Positions 36,701 to 56,033 of a stretch of 64,000 nt of DNA are shown one piece after another. The translations under genes were made by a program, and so were the position numbers. The notes under the pieces are model-generated. The model saw only the letters and a program-made list of their open reading frames with translations. It was not told the DNA's origin and did no database searches. Source of the DNA: Rotaria macrura (lineage: Eukaryota > Rotifera > Eurotatoria > Philodinida > Philodinidae); assembly GCA_900239685.1 (NCBI GenBank), contig OENT01000028.1, positions 267,139 to 331,138 on the forward strand, given 5' to 3'. How positions within the stretch are numbered: position 1 is the stretch's first letter; each line of letters opens with the position of its first letter.

Positions 36701-38291
36701 ATTTCAGAGAACAGCAAATGATGAAAATTAAAAATGAAGAATAATAAAAATAACATTTGAAAGCATGGAAATGTTTGTTTTTGTTTGAAAAAATGGCACA
36801 ATAAAAATACCGTATAGTATGCCGTCGTTTCAATACCATTTTCGAATTCGAATGCGTGTCTATGGCATGAATACTAACACTGGGTAATATGAATAGATGA
36901 TTCTGTACTTATGAGTATCAAAAATTACATTTAAAATTAAAACACTAGTGATTAGTGAGAGCTGTACTAGTTTTATGTAACTATTATAAAAACATCAGTC
37001 CGCATGCAGCATAACGGAAATATTACTCCATCGAGTAATGAAAATTTTTTAATAGGTTTGTTTAATAGGGATAAATCTATTTTAAATAAACATTTCAATG
37101 TTATCACACGTAACTAAAGCATTTGAAATACATCTAACGTCATCATGAAAATAATAAATTCAAGGAAATATTAGAGATTCATATTGCCTAGCCAAAGAAA
37201 TGTTAAGTCAATTGACAATTGAGATTCCTCACATGCCATATTTCTCTTGTCTTTAACTGATTGCTTATTTAAAAATATTCTTCAAATCCAACTCAACTCA
37301 ATGATATCCTTAAAATTTTGAATGAAAAAAGGAGATACACGATAGATACGGTCGACATGCCGATGTACACTTATTAATCCGAAGATTGATTACAAAAGAG
37401 TGGAAAAGAACGAAAAAATGTTGTGCTTCGGTTTTCAAAATTAAAACTACATATAAAGTTTTGATCGTATTATTATTAATTAACTTCCAAGCACTGATAG
37501 GTACAATCATTGGTTTAAAAATCACAAATATATGAATAACCGTATAATATCTTTGTAATCGATATTTTCACAAAGAAATGAATTTGATTGTAGAAAATGT
37601 ATTCTCTTTCATTTTGAACATTTTAATGTTCATAATGAGTCTAGTTTAATTCAATTAAAATATTAAAAGATTCCCATGCCTCCTATTTCTAAGTCCTCAA
37701 TCAAACAACGGAATGACACATCTTTAAATAACACATGGTAAGACTCTTCTTATTAAGATTACTTTCAATAACAATTCTCGATGGAGACTTGGTGATTATT
37801 TAAAAATGACTATATGAAGTCAAAACTGTATATCATTATGCTGTGCACATCTTCCACGATTCTATTAAGAATGGAACATATTTCTCTTCAGTGTCAGAGC
37901 ATTCAGAAATGTTCGATCTTCTTTCGAATCAGCACATAGCCTGTATGTTCCCAATAAATGAATCCTTCTGCGCAAAAATGTTGTTTTTCTACTTGAAGCA
38001 GCTGCACAACTTACGTTTGAATAGCATTTAATCCTGCAGCCCACATTCGTTCGAGACGATCTGCCCAATAAGCTCTTGGCATTCGATACATATGAATCGA
38101 ACCGCTAACATATTGAAATGATTTTCCATCTTTTACAAATGCATTTTTATCAAAATCTATTCCAAATGAACGTTGTGACTGACATGGAGTCTAAATGTAT
38201 AGATGAATTTATTCTAGATGTCATATAATCAATTTTCACTTACACAAATACTCGCAATAATAATCACAGTAACATATAGTTGTTGGTACAT
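33798..38291 (-). CDS. GLB1: Lysosomal-type beta-galactosidase, GH35 (647 aa, 15 exons)
   Basis: Removes terminal beta-galactose from glycoconjugates; the animal enzyme acts in lysosomes. Exons: 38291-38244, 38190-38015, 36289-36164, 36098-36010, 35932-35838, 35781-35753, 35694-35615, 35562-35269, 35202-35137, 35051-34930, 34860-34774, 34714-34607, 34535-34392, 34339-34224, 34161-33798; every phase fits. A signal peptide ([13 protein letters not shown]) opens the protein. The GH35 barrel shows [16 protein letters not shown], acid/base Glu182 in VENEYG and nucleophile Glu262 in INTEFYPGW, then [10 protein letters not shown] and PTSYDYDAP. The C-terminal jelly-roll domains include [11 protein letters not shown] and [13 protein letters not shown]. 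Length is near human GLB1 (677 aa). Intron 2 is about 1.7 kb while most others are about 50-160 bp. Exon 13 must begin at the first of two AG sites to keep frame. Confidence 0.97.
36290..38014 (-). other. Unusually long intron 2 of the beta-galactosidase gene
   Basis: 1,725 bp between a GTAAGT donor and a TTTATAG acceptor. I see no exon, terminal repeats or target duplication in it, only short open frames on both strands. An old insertion or regulatory content could explain the length, but nothing in the sequence shows which. Confidence 0.6.
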
Positions 38292-38711
38292 GGTTTGTTT
38301 TGTTATCATCAATACAAAAATGAAAACTAGATTAGATAAGAACAGGTTCCCTTGATACGGCCATTTTCTTTATCTTCGCTTTTTTTTCAATCGTTGCACA
38401 ATTTTATTTTATTAGTTTCTCAAAAACACGTTCTTGTGAGATTTTTGTTTCCTTGAATAAACACAAAAACTAGATCTTTGGCGAAAGAAGAGTTGAGCTA
38501 ACAATTAATACATAAAATACACGAAGGAAAAGAAACAAAAAGAAAAGGAAAGAAAGCACATAAACAATAGAGATATCAGAGAAAGAGAGATAGAAAGAAA
38601 CACAATTTCTTAACAGATTCGATTGATTGTAAAAAAAGAATCAAACAAAGTAACAAGCAAACAAAAGAAATATAACATCGTTGTTTTCTCTTGTCACTGT
38701 TCTATTCGTTG
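38292..38711. other. Short intergenic stretch, purine-rich
   Basis: Region between beta-galactosidase and M-Ras. It includes a long A/G-rich tract at about 38518-38620 on the plus strand. No gene seen. Confidence 0.5.
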
Positions 38712-39585
38712 TTACATGAGACAGCAACGACGGCTTGTATAACGACGTTTTTTTCGTTTGTTTTTTATTGGATTTTGATTTTGAAGTTGTTGTCGTATCA
38801 CACGAACAAGTTCATGAAAAGCAGCATCAACATTTTTCGGTGGAACTTTTGCACTAGTTTCAATATATGGAATTTTTAATTCATCCGCTAATTCGCGTCC
38901 TTCTTCTTCGGATACTTTTCTTAAATGAACTAAATCAATTTTATTTGCTACAAGGATCATTGGATAAGATTTTCTAGATTAATAAAGTGAAAACCGCAAA
39001 CTAGTAGATGTCATATAAATCGTTCTTTCTTTTTTTTGGACAAAGTATAATACCTGTCTTTAACACGAAGTATTTGATTATAAAATTGTCGAGTATTCTT
39101 ACATGAATTAGGATCAATCGCAGAATAAACAATGAGAAAACCATCACCTTTACGCATATATTGTTCTCGTAAAGCAGAGAATTCTTCTTGACCAGCCGTA
39201 TCAAGAACTAATGATAAGACGAAGAATTGTTCAAATTGACATCAAAAACATGTAGAATTTAGTTTTATTTTACCATCAAGTACACAAACTTGTCGATCAA
39301 CTTCAACATGTTGAATATAACTATCTTCGATCGTCGGATCATAATCTTCTACAAACATTTTTTGAAAAAACTAAAATAGATTCCGTCCTCGAACTTAAGA
39401 ATACATAGAACTCTTCATTGAACTAACTTGAATCGTCAAAGCAGATTTTCCGACACCACCTTGCATAAAACAAACAAACAGAAAAATAGAAAAAAATCAG
39501 ATATTCATCTTTATTGCTACAATTTACCGTCTCCGACGACAACCAATTTATAGGTAACAGCATTTTCAGGCGGAGCACTTTGCAT
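38712..39585 (-). CDS. MRAS: M-Ras/R-Ras-type small GTPase (200 aa, 5 exons)
   Basis: Membrane-bound GTP switch; M-Ras in other animals acts with SHOC2 and PP1 to activate RAF. Exons 39585-39528, 39459-39428, 39370-39274, 39207-39054 and 38973-38712. G1 GDGGVGKS (18-25), switch [10 protein letters not shown] (about 39-47), DTAGQEEF (65 onward), NKID (124-127) and ETSAK are all intact, so it should bind and hydrolyse GTP. The flanking text ([34 protein letters not shown]) fits M-Ras better than H/K-Ras. The tail has a basic run KNKRKKRR and ends CCLM, a CaaX box whose final Met favours farnesylation, with a second Cys beside it. Human M-Ras ends in Leu, so the lipid may differ. Confidence 0.95.
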
Positions 39586-41993
39586 GATAATGATAGTAAT
39601 GAGGAACAACTAAGTGCTGAACACCGGATGTACTCTGTGAATCGAGTTTCAAAGAATAGTGCGAAGTAGCATTACGTGTCAATTGAGATGAAAATGAGTC
39701 ATCAAATTGGTGACGACAACAACGAAGAGAAGATCGAGAGAATGATAGGATAGATTGGACATGTCTGTAAGCTGACAACAAGAGAGAAAGAAAGAAAGAA
39801 AGACAGAACGAACGGACGAAAGAAAGAAGATCTTATAGAGTAAAAAAGCTAAAATGCACTATTGAGAGAAACAGAAGAGGTTGCGATAGAGTATATATAT
39901 ATATATATTTATTTATATATTTATATACAAAGCGAAAAGAACAAATATAAGAAAGAAAAGAAAAACTGAAGGCGAGGAGAAGAGTAAGTAATAACACCTT
40001 ACGGATTGACGGAACGTTTTTCCAATTAATAGTATGCAATAGAAAAGAGGACGCTAAGAATCAGATTTTTAACGTTAAACAGTTGTTAGAAACTTTCATT
40101 ACGAAAGAAAAAACTCATTTTACACAAATTTTTCAACTCGATAATGATTTCTTTCAAATATGTTCGTTATAAGTTAGCATCAGAATTCTATGAAACAACA
40201 TTCAACGAAGGCAAAAACAAGATTTTTTTCTCTAAGAATTCGACAGTTTTAAAATTGTTATCTTAATGAATATACATCTAAATCGACAATGGATAAACTT
40301 TCTTCTTAATTTAATCAAAATTCGTAATTGAAATTATACCTTTCTTTTCCATATTAAGTCGATTTCGTATTGCTCTTTTTTATTGGAAATTTGCATGTAC
40401 TCTAATCCTAATTACAATTTCTGTATCACATTCTGGCAATAGAGTTTTTAATACATTTATGGAATGAGTGCAAAGATTAAAAGTACCTTCTTAATTGTAA
40501 TACTTTGTTATATAAACGCTTGTGCACTACTTTCCATAACTAAAGAACACATGATTTGTATAATAATGACAATATTAAGAGAGAATGCAGATGAAAATTG
40601 AACTAATATGAAAATGGAAGAATATCTGTTACTCAAAAGTAGTAATAGCGTTAATTTATGCAGAGAATTCTCTTTCTATACAATTGAATTCCACTTTTTG
40701 TTTGTATTTTGAACACTATTCTTAAAGGCGTCAAAATAAACATAAATTATATCCTTCTATGTATTTAATTAAAAGTTACAAACATCGGTTTTTGTTTCTT
40801 CCAACGTTAAATATAATTTCACAGAAGATTATGACGCAAATGAATGAGTTAAATTCAAGTATGATTCTTCAATAATTCAATTTCAGGATAGTTATATCAG
40901 TAGTGTCAACGGCTGACTAGCACATGTACGCAATTACATTTTTTCGGATGGATTAACTTCGACTGCATCATTCGTTTGTACTCGTTTTGGCTGATGAAAC
41001 TTAACATCATTTGACAAGGAATAAGCTAGTTTGTTGCTGGTCAAATGTATGTTTTGGATGTATCTTGATTTTAGATATTCATATCCATTTTCTCTGTATA
41101 AATCTATCGTCTTTATACAGGTGTCTCGAACGATAAAATCCGTAAGTACTCAAAATTGCTTTCCTGAATATACTGTAGAAAGGGAGAGAGACGATGAGAT
41201 AACCACAAGGGTGATTCACGTCTCACTAAGTGATAGAAGAAAGGACAAATATCAAAAAAAAATTTCACAGTAGTGAAAACACTAGAGAAATGTTATTATT
41301 AATCTCTTATGATCTTGGAACACTGTTTCCTAAAGTACACAACCACCATAATTTCTGATGCCCACGAATGATGAGAATCACTTCTAGAAATAAATCTAAA
41401 TCATGACTAATTTATGTTTAGAGAAATCATTTTGATTTATTAGTTGCCATTTAGACATATCTAGTCGAAGTCTAAGAACAACTCGCACCATGATATTCTT
41501 CTCTTACAATAAGCGAGTTGTTTCTTGAGTAAAGTGTAATTTAAAAAATAGTGACTAACCAATTTGAAGAAATAGCAAATTTCTCGAAAAGACTTTTTTT
41601 TTAATGCTCTACATCTAGAAGTAAATCAAACCATTGAATCTTCATTTATCCATTTCTAATGCATAGAACCTTAAAAAATCATTAATAAATACGCCAGCGT
41701 ACATTAACAAGTATTCATATGCAATAATTAACAGATGTATTGAGCAACGGAGTAATTAAAGAATGAAAGTAATCAAAACAAAAGGATAATATTGAATTTA
41801 TTAGAAAAAGACCTGTAAACACAGGTTCAACGTTCATATTCAGTACTAAGGTGTAATCTTGAATGTTTTTGCCTATGAATATTTTAAACAGTGTTTACAT
41901 GTATATCCATATACGTTTTGTTCACTTCGCTCTAAATATCAAAACATTTGTTTGAAATTGTATCGTTTTATTCTGAAAGCGAAATAACAGAAG
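39586..41993. other. Intergenic, GAAA-type and TA repeats, no gene seen
   Basis: Contains GAAA/GAAC-like tandem units at about 39780-39830 and a TA run at about 39892-39908, then 2 kb of AT-rich DNA. Open frames on both strands are short and without domain character. Confidence 0.5.
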
Positions 41994-44705
41994 TTAATAA
42001 TGAGGATGTAGTATATCTTTTAATTGTTCCAACATGGATTCCACTAAACAATGCAATAGCAAAACATGTGTGTAGTATTACAAAAGAAAGAAACAACTAT
42101 TGATCAATAAAATTTTACCTTCTGTCGATTTATCATCCGATGTTGATTTTTTTAATGTTGTTAAAAGATTTGCTGTTCTTGTATTACATATTTCAATTGA
42201 ATGTACAATTATAATTTTGTCATTATGCGTTAAGACATAGATGTAACAAAATGTATTTTTATCACCAAGTAGTCCTGATGTAAATGCTTGTATTTGATCG
42301 AAAAAGTTTCCATGTGTTATTGAATCATTGTTACCGCTACCACCACAGGCTGCATTCGACGACAACGGTGGTCGAAAACGAGTAATATTCGAATGGCGAT
42401 CGATAACAAATGTATCACCATCAACAGATGAAATTGTCACTAATTGATTATAATTATCTTTCTATTTCAATAGAAAATACAAAACAAAAAGAACTTCAAA
42501 TAATCAAAGAGATAAAACAATTTTCATTTGTTGTCTACTGTTGGAGGTCCTTTGCCAAGTCCACATAGATGACCAACCGTTACACTTAGTGGAATTGTAC
42601 AAAGAGTTTTATTAAGCTGACTAGGAAAAATGTCAATATGATCTAAAAGAAAACAACAAGTGGAAAATATGTATGGTCATTTATAAAAATGATTCAAAAA
42701 CTGAACATGTAGCTTATGTCAAATTATTTCATTTTAGAAGAAATTTAAAATCTTCGATAGTTGCACGAATATATTTTTCATATTCGGATATCTTAGAATC
42801 GATCTTATACTATTTCGTTGATTCTCTATTAGAAGTTCTGCTTGACTGCTTGATTCATTCTCAGAGTTGATCATTGATAAACACTAATGTATTCGATCGA
42901 TTTTCAGGCCATGGGATCAAAAACAAATGTATATTGAAACAGTTGTTGGCAGAATCTCTATGCGATTAAAATATGAGAAGTAACATATATCTGTTGCTGA
43001 TAATCATATGAAGATTAGTTTATTCTATGTGTTTTCAAATAAATTTCTTTATCAATTTTTCTATTGATTGAGTTGAAGTTCAATAAGACAAATGGTAATA
43101 TACCGAAATGTAACGTGATATATCTTCATGGTTAGATCATACATGAACTGAGTCTTAAAACTGAATTTATTTTTCATGATTCATTCATAAGACAGAGAAG
43201 GATTCCGAGAATACAAACATCAATGAAATTCTTTCAAAGTTTCATGTATTAATATGCTAAACCTCTTTAGAGTACTCGTCCAATGCATTATGATAAGTCA
43301 CTCCCATAGTATCTAATTGATGCGGAAAAAAAAGTAAGAAAAATGTTTCGAATTTGTTATGTTTGTTGCAATCAGAGTTTTTCCTGGCGTAATACTTTCA
43401 ACTTTTTTTTAATACACCTAATAACAATGGTTTTTATCAAATAATAGAATTCTATTATTTCATGTATCTCACTACTATTTCTTCAGTATGTTGTTACATA
43501 TCTCATGAATCGAATGATGCTATTTTTGTCTCTGTCATTTTCATACCTTGACATATAGTTGCATAAACTGCTTCATCGAAAAATCTATCCAGTGCAATAG
43601 CTTCTGTCCATCCAGTCATTGTATGATTAGACTGATCGGTTGCTAATATTCGACCTTAAAAATATTCATACTTTTATGTAACAAAAAAAACTGACCATTC
43701 AATTATTCTTACCATTTTCTTCATTGGGATTAAATCGAAGAAGATTTCCAGCTGGTTGTGAAACAATAAGTTCATAATCTTTATTCGATATTCGTTTAGA
43801 AGTTATTGTGTGAATTTGATCAGCAACATTGAAAATATGTTTTAGTACGAATCTACCAGATATCCGACCATCCTTATCTTCCATAATCATGGAATTAAAT
43901 ATACGAATTGTTCGATCACAATAACCAATTATTAATTGTCTTTCATTCTCGTTAAAATCTAAGCATAATGTAAATAGAAAAAATAGTGCATTTCGTTGTA
44001 TTAATAAAAACACTGGTGTCATTTTTCTTGAATCTACCTTGAATAATCATCACTTTTGGATTAGAAATAAGCTGTTGACTAAACACTGCTTGTATTTGTT
44101 GTTGTTCATCATCGTTTGCCATTGCGATTGATCCATGTAATTGTAATTTTGAATCATTTCGATTGCTAGCGGTGAAAGTACCACCGCCATCACTTCGGAC
44201 ACGACCCTTTTGTGGCTGTAAGATGAAAAATAATAATCAAGTGATAATTTACACTATTATTAATTACATACATGTGATCGAAGAAGAAACAAATGAATAG
44301 CTCCTTCAGCATTTGCTACACATATGATTGGACGAGATTCATCTGTATTTGGTATCAAAAAACCAACAGTAACAGCTGTTATCTATAAATCATAGAAGAC
44401 AAAAAATTCTTTTTTTGTGTTCTTTTGCCTAATTAATTGAACTAACAAATCCAAGTCCTTGTGCTCGACGCCATAATTGTACATCGTTCAGATTTCGAAT
44501 GACTTTAAAGATGAATAATTCACCATCTTGACTACCGACCAGTAATTTGTTACTCTATATTTGAAACATGTCAAGTTTACTTGAAGAACTATAAAAATTT
44601 CGTACTTACTTTAGTCCCATCAACGTCAGCTAGTAAAAGAGCATTTGGTAATATATTTCCTGAGCAATCAAGCGTTATTGTATTTATTGGTGACACAAAG
44701 GTCAT
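41994..44705 (-). CDS. ITFG2: ITFG2-like KICSTOR subunit (447 aa, 9 exons)
   Basis: ITFG2 is a beta-propeller subunit of KICSTOR, which brings GATOR1 to lysosomes to restrain mTORC1 when amino acids are low. Exons: 44705-44610, 44554-44447, 44382-44272, 44215-44038, 43958-43713, 43654-43547, 42642-42539, 42461-42119, 42043-41994. FG-GAP-like blades are visible: LLLADVDGTKSNKLLVGSQDGELFIFK near the start (in two pieces across intron 1), then NPKVMIIQDFNENERQLIIGY, VSQPAGNLLRF, and TISSVDGDTFVIDRHSNITRF. The spacing follows human ITFG2, and the predicted length equals the human protein as I remember it. Exon 7 ends at a GTAGAC donor; reading on would give an early stop. Intron 6 is about 900 bp. 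The ATG is five bases after a TTCTCTAG acceptor. Confidence 0.92.
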
Positions 44706-44710
44706 TTTTT

Positions 44711-46191
44711 CTAGAGAATTAATGTAAAGCTATATAGACATATATAGGTCTATCTATAAAAATTCATCTAAAAAAATCAATATGTAACAAAATTCGACCT
44801 CATGATTTAAATGTTTATATTGAATTATTGGGCATGATAAGTCTGTATACACTCTGAGATAAAAGTATCTGTTTCCAAACGAATGACTATACTGACACTT
44901 ATCAAATTCAAATGATAATTCAGATACAGTGATACAATTTAATCTCCAATTTGAATCTGTCTTATATTCACTGAAAACACAAGGTAGAATTATGATCCAT
45001 TCATCTTTACCATTGCAAATATAGTTGCAATAGAAAAATATTCACAGAAATAAATGGAAATTTCTATTTTACTATTCGTATGCAACTACTATAGAGTTAA
45101 GTTTTTGGACCAAAAATAGGTTTTAACTATTCGATCAATCATCACTCATAGCTGTAAGATTTAATAGAAATTTTAGTTGTTATCGTGCATCATTAAAGCA
45201 AGTTAATGCGACAACGTTGATTCAACTTGATTCTATCTTATGATTGTCAAAGTTTTTGAAAAAATTTATCGTCTTTTCGATATTTACTAGTAGAAAGGAA
45301 AAAAATTTCGTCTAACTCATCATGATAACACTTGGTATTTTTTTTAACAACACAGATATTCATCGAAAGAGGACAAAATCTGAGTCATTTTTCAGTGGTT
45401 TATCGTCAAGTCTATATTAACAACAACTGTGATAATAGTAAAGAATACATGGATAAAAAGAACAGCCCATCAGCTGCTATCAAATAGATTCTTTCTCGTA
45501 TATGAATGATTCTTACGCACCGTACGACCAATCTGAATTCTCAACAAAAAATGTTTACCTCTGTCAAAGTTTGCAATCACTCTTTCCAACGAGAAACTTT
45601 GATAAGATACTCAGTCGATGTCTGAGTCATCACTTAAGTTATACAAGTGAACGAATAGAAATTCGATAAATATTTGCGATCGCAATCTGTTATCAAGTAC
45701 CTGAATGCTAGAATATCGATTTCAAGTCACGAAGTACATTGATGCTTCAAAGTACACAACTTTTTCCGTGTGGAAGCATCTATCTCTCAATGGGTTTATA
45801 AGGTTTTGTAATGGTTTATAACTCATTAACAACTTTATATTGATAGAACTAATCTCATGTTTTCCGAAGAGTAAAAACGATCCTAAACTTTCACTGTCAT
45901 ATTCCTAGTCTACATTGGATTCTATTCTTCATAGAAAAAGATTTTCCGTTAGATCAAATCGTTGAGTTTATATTGCAAATAGACGTAGTTAAAAAAAATA
46001 TTTGACACAAAAACTAGCAACAACAATACAAAGACGATATATACACTAAAATACTGTACGTGAGATAACATGTCTGATTGTCAATAAATGAGATAATCAA
46101 AACAAGCAAAAAAAACAAAAGACAAGAAGAAGAAGAGAATACAATTTTCAATGAATGAAACAAACAGAAAAAAGTTTGCGAAAAAGAAAAA
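44711..46191. other. Intergenic, no gene seen
   Basis: AT-rich flank between ITFG2 and the receptor kinase gene. No coding frame or structured repeat stands out. Confidence 0.5.
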
Positions 46192-51437
<5,246 letters not shown>

Positions 51438-51441
51438 GATC

Positions 51442-54220
51442 TAAAGAAAGAATGTACTTCGGTTATAATCATATATTTTTATCGCTCTAGATTTATATGG
51501 CATAAAGTCGGCCTTTTCAACATGATTGTAATATAAATTTAATAAAATAGACAATAGGAATGATTTGTTATTAAGTCATTATAAACGCACATATCTGATT
51601 TCTTCTTGTTCTGTTTATAATCTCCACGAATTTCGATCGATTAGTCCTTGTGAAACATTAATCATATCTCGCATCATACTTTCTCTATCTCTTTTTCTAT
51701 TCTATATATCAGCAAATAATCATACTTATTTTTTTTCCGTCCTTTTCTTTTCATCTAAACATTCTGCGTTACACAGATCTCCTTTCTCATTTGTTCAACA
51801 CCTTCTTCTGTCATGTTTATATTCTTTAGCGTATTAACATAGTGATCAAAACTATGAGAGACCTTAAAAAAAGAGCAAATTCATCTTTTCCATTGACCTT
51901 TTCTACGCTACGCTACCAATGCGATAAAAAAAATAAATAATGATAATGATTATTTTTCTCCTACTGCTATCCATGAATCGATCAAACAGAAGGTGGGCGA
52001 CAGCGTTCTGTCCGTCTATCTTTGTTATCAAAATGTCATCCATGTCGTGTTTTCTCTCTATGTATAGATCTGGTAACAAAATAAAATTAGCATTCTTTCA
52101 ACCTACAATTGATAACTGTAATTTGATACGTTCTCAATCATTTAGTCAATCAAGCATTTGTCTTTGAATTTCAATGATTGACAGTTCAAGGATAACTAAC
52201 GATATCTGTCTTATAGTCTTAATTGTACCCTAGAAGTACTTCATGTAACACTCTGAATATTCATATATATATATATATATATATAGATAGATATATATCA
52301 GTTCATCTGCCTCTCACCCATTAAAAAATCAAAGATAATATGTAACTATACCAATGGAACAATTTTTCATGCGATGCGATAATACATCAATCTACAGCAA
52401 ATGGAACAATTGCAGATATCTGACCTTGGTGTAAACTAAGAACAAGTATAATCGATGAAAGTTTTCTTTGTCTTCATCACTTTTCTAATCGTATAAATGA
52501 AACAAAATTATGATGTCAAAAAATACGAAACACAACGAAAACTAATACGTATATTAAAAAAAGCTTCAAAGAACGAAGAAAACAAACTATTCGCATTCTT
52601 ATTTTTCTTTTTGATATCAGAATAATCTTATAAAAGAATCTAAGGGGAAAAGCCGCCAGGATATGAATATATATAGATGGATGTATATATATATATATAC
52701 ATATATATATAAATCACAATAACAGCGACTTCTATTCGTAAATCAAGTTTGGCCTCGATTACAAAAGTAATCGATTTTTTGTCATTGTCAATAATCAACA
52801 GCCTCGAGAAGTTGTTACGTTGCTCTTTCTCTCTCTCTCTCGTTTTCTATTTCCCTTCTCCCTTGAAATGAAGGAATATTTAAAAAAATGAAGGCAAAAA
52901 TCTGAATGGATGTTTGTGGCCAAGGCACTTGTAACGAGATTCCGAACACAAACATCTGCAAACATACTCAAGGGTTATGTACTCTTGATGATCGTTGAAT
53001 AGAACATTTAACTAATTTCGATGTATCATATTAACAAAGCAAAAACTATAACGATTTGATACTCAGCATAAATATTTGATAGACACAAGAAGATAACATT
53101 TATCGAGAATGCGATCATTGACAAAGGAAAAAAAAACGAGAAATAATAGGAAACATCACATCCGTTTCTAATCAGTATTCTCTCAATTTCATCTTTTCTT
53201 TCTTGCTTATAATCGGTACTTTTGATCGACCGGCAATCTACATATACGCTCTATAGTACTGACACATGACAACAACAACAATAACTACATAAAAAAACAA
53301 CAATTGGAATTGAGGCGATCAACTGCAGCTGTAGTCGATCACGCCTCGTTCTTTCACGATTGATTGTTGATGAAAGATTTCCGTTACACATGTCGCCTTA
53401 GTATATGCACTTTACGAAAAACGAATAGCGAGGAAACATAATCACTCACATGAACGCATATTACTAGAATGAAGATATCCTACTATAATATAGCTGAATG
53501 TATATGTTTTATTCACATTTTTTTGCCTCTCTATTGCTATCGCATGTGTTCTGATCATCATCACCATCATCATCAACATCATCATCCTCATCGTTGTATG
53601 TATGTGCGCGTCGTCGTCGCATTATTTTCAAGGGCACACACGAGCGCGCAATTATTCTTGCTTTTTTTACAACTAGGCACCCTGCAGAAAGACATAACGA
53701 TGATGTTCTTTCTATTTCACGTGCTACGTATGAATGCATATACACATATATATTTATGTTTACATGTGTCTGTGTGTATAGGCGCACTTAACCAAAAAAT
53801 CTCAGAAACATTCTGCTCTGCTCAATTCAAGTGAAAATAAGAACTAAAAAACGTTGAAATAGGTTTTTATAGCTTAAAGCATCACTAAATTTTAGCAGCA
53901 GAACAAAAAGAAGGATTAAAAAGAAAGGAAATTAAAATGCAATCGATAGTGTTAGCGAGAAACAGGCACATTTATACCTTGTTGTTATTAATAGTACAGC
54001 CGTCGTTTACTTCAAATAAGATAGCAACAAGTCGTTATTTCTACACTTCTTTTTGTGACAAGCAAATGTCAACGATCATCAATCTTCTACGGGTGTATTA
54101 GCAGTAGCAATACTAGATTGTGCAACAACCGGATGTGCACATGTGGCAAGGGTTTCTTTTCACCCTCCCTTTCTTTCTCTAGTTTCTCGATGAAATGTGT
54201 CAACAAAATAAACGATCTAT

Positions 54221-54265
<45 letters not shown>

Positions 54266-56033
54266 ATATCTGTGGATATATATATATATATATATTCGAA
54301 TATATGTTGTTTTTTTTCACACGTTCAATGTTGTCTTATCAGCACACGATGGAAAAGGTTAAGACTGCTCGTAGAACCAGACAGATGACCCTTCAAATTT
54401 AAGCTGCTCACCTGTTGATCGCGACGTCAAGCGAGTTTCATTCAAGTTATAATTTTTTTGGTTCTTATCTTTCTATGTTACTCACGCACGTCTCTATATC
54501 AATGAATAAATTAATGATAATAATGACAATAGTGATCATTTTATAATTACATATCAGAGACGTACGGGTGCTATCGTATCATATTTTTTTCGTATGCATC
54601 TGTATTCAGCATACTTTTTTTGGCATAGAACGACGAAAAAGGACACTTGACTTATATTAGAAAAAAACCAACGCCGTGAACCGAAACATTGTCATAGATG
54701 TAGGTAAAAAAATATACGGTAGCTGCACAGAAAGATAGTGTGATGATGACGAAGGAAAGAACAAACAATGACAACGGAAGAAGATAGAAAAGAGAAAGAG
54801 AAAAAAAATGAAGGCAGATATCACTACACGTATGTATGTACATTAAGGCCCAAAAAGGTGATGGCGTGCCTTCTTATTCTTTCTCTGTCTCTGTCTCTCT
54901 CTCTCATTCTGGTCTATTCTTCATCATTGCTATGTTCTCCTTTTTCTCTTCTTTCTATTTCTTCTCATCAACATCACCGCACGATATCACTTCTCCATCA
55001 AATCATCACTGATACACATGAGTAGTACAACAAATTTTTACAATCAAAGAAGCAAACAACTAGTATTTTATACTCATAGAAGAAACGAGATAATAAATAT
55101 GAGAGATACATATCTGTATAGCCCTGTATCAAAAGAATACTCAATTAAAAATGATTGCCATACTAAGATGAATAAGAGACAAAAAGAAGTAAAGCATAAG
55201 AAAATGGAAATTCATATCCGATACAGGAAGTTCAGAAAAAAAAGCTATTAGATAATCGGTGTATTGTTCTCACTTCTTCATTTTTTTAACACTTAAGTAT
55301 TACGGTTGACTATTAAAATAATGAACATTCATAAGTCGCAGTATTTTTTTAACGATACATTTATCTTACGTAAGAAACAAAATCTTAATAATGCTATCTG
55401 ATTTATGATTTTCAATTATCTAATCAAAATATAACGGTTATTTCATTTTCTACACACAGATAATCTCAATGAACCCTAATGTAGTTGTAAAAATAGCACA
55501 TAGCCATGTTTTACTGATCGTACAGTCTAGATATTGATTATAATGAGCTTGTTCTCATTGTACAAATATGACAAGCAGCTCTTGCTAAAGTAACATGTAG
55601 ACGAATGAGATAAACAAATAATTTGTTCGAATAACAATTACGAAAATTACTGGTCTAGATTAATTTTGCTGGTCAATGTTAAACAAAGTCTTGTTTTCAT
55701 TAACCAAAACATAGCAATAACAACATTCTATAATGAACATGCACATATGCACAATCATAATATGTGTTAAGTGAATACATATAGGATGAAAGAGATTTAC
55801 GTAAACGATCAGTGAAATATAATAAAAAGGAGTTGATGAGTTTTTTTCTCTTATCAAACTTAGATTAGAAAGCGTCTTATGGAAGGAAGTTTGATCTCTA
55901 AGGACCAATACTGTTTTATAATGGAACAGGTGTTTCGTTTCTACATTTAATCTCATTTGAATAATTCAATATAAAATCGCGCAATTCTATCGAGTTTTTA
56001 TTCGCTTTTATTTTCATTCTTGAATTAGTATCT
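51442..56033. other. 4.6-kb intergenic region rich in microsatellites
   Basis: It separates the divergent receptor kinase and NAP1 genes. TA runs lie near 52263-52284 and 52688-52700, a CAT/CAC patch near 53552-53582, and CT-rich runs near 52830-52850 and 54882-54905. Open frames here are repeat-derived or low in complexity. No gene supported. Confidence 0.55.
54224..54295. repeat. Paired (TA)n microsatellites
   Basis: TA runs at about 54224-54261 and 54276-54295 are separated by TGCGCATATCTGTGGA. Confidence 0.9.

Noticed and set aside
36290..38014. Mobile element filling the long GLB1 intron
   Set aside because: No terminal repeats, target duplication or coding remnant could be found by eye.
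42501..42540. Early stop in ITFG2 exon 7
   Set aside because: The stop lies in a 77-bp intron with a GTAGAC donor and TTGAAATAG acceptor; splicing restores the blade sequence.
53469..53834. 121-codon frame with a His run
   Set aside because: It is generated by a CAT/CAC microsatellite; no homology or splice support, and frames are open on both strands.
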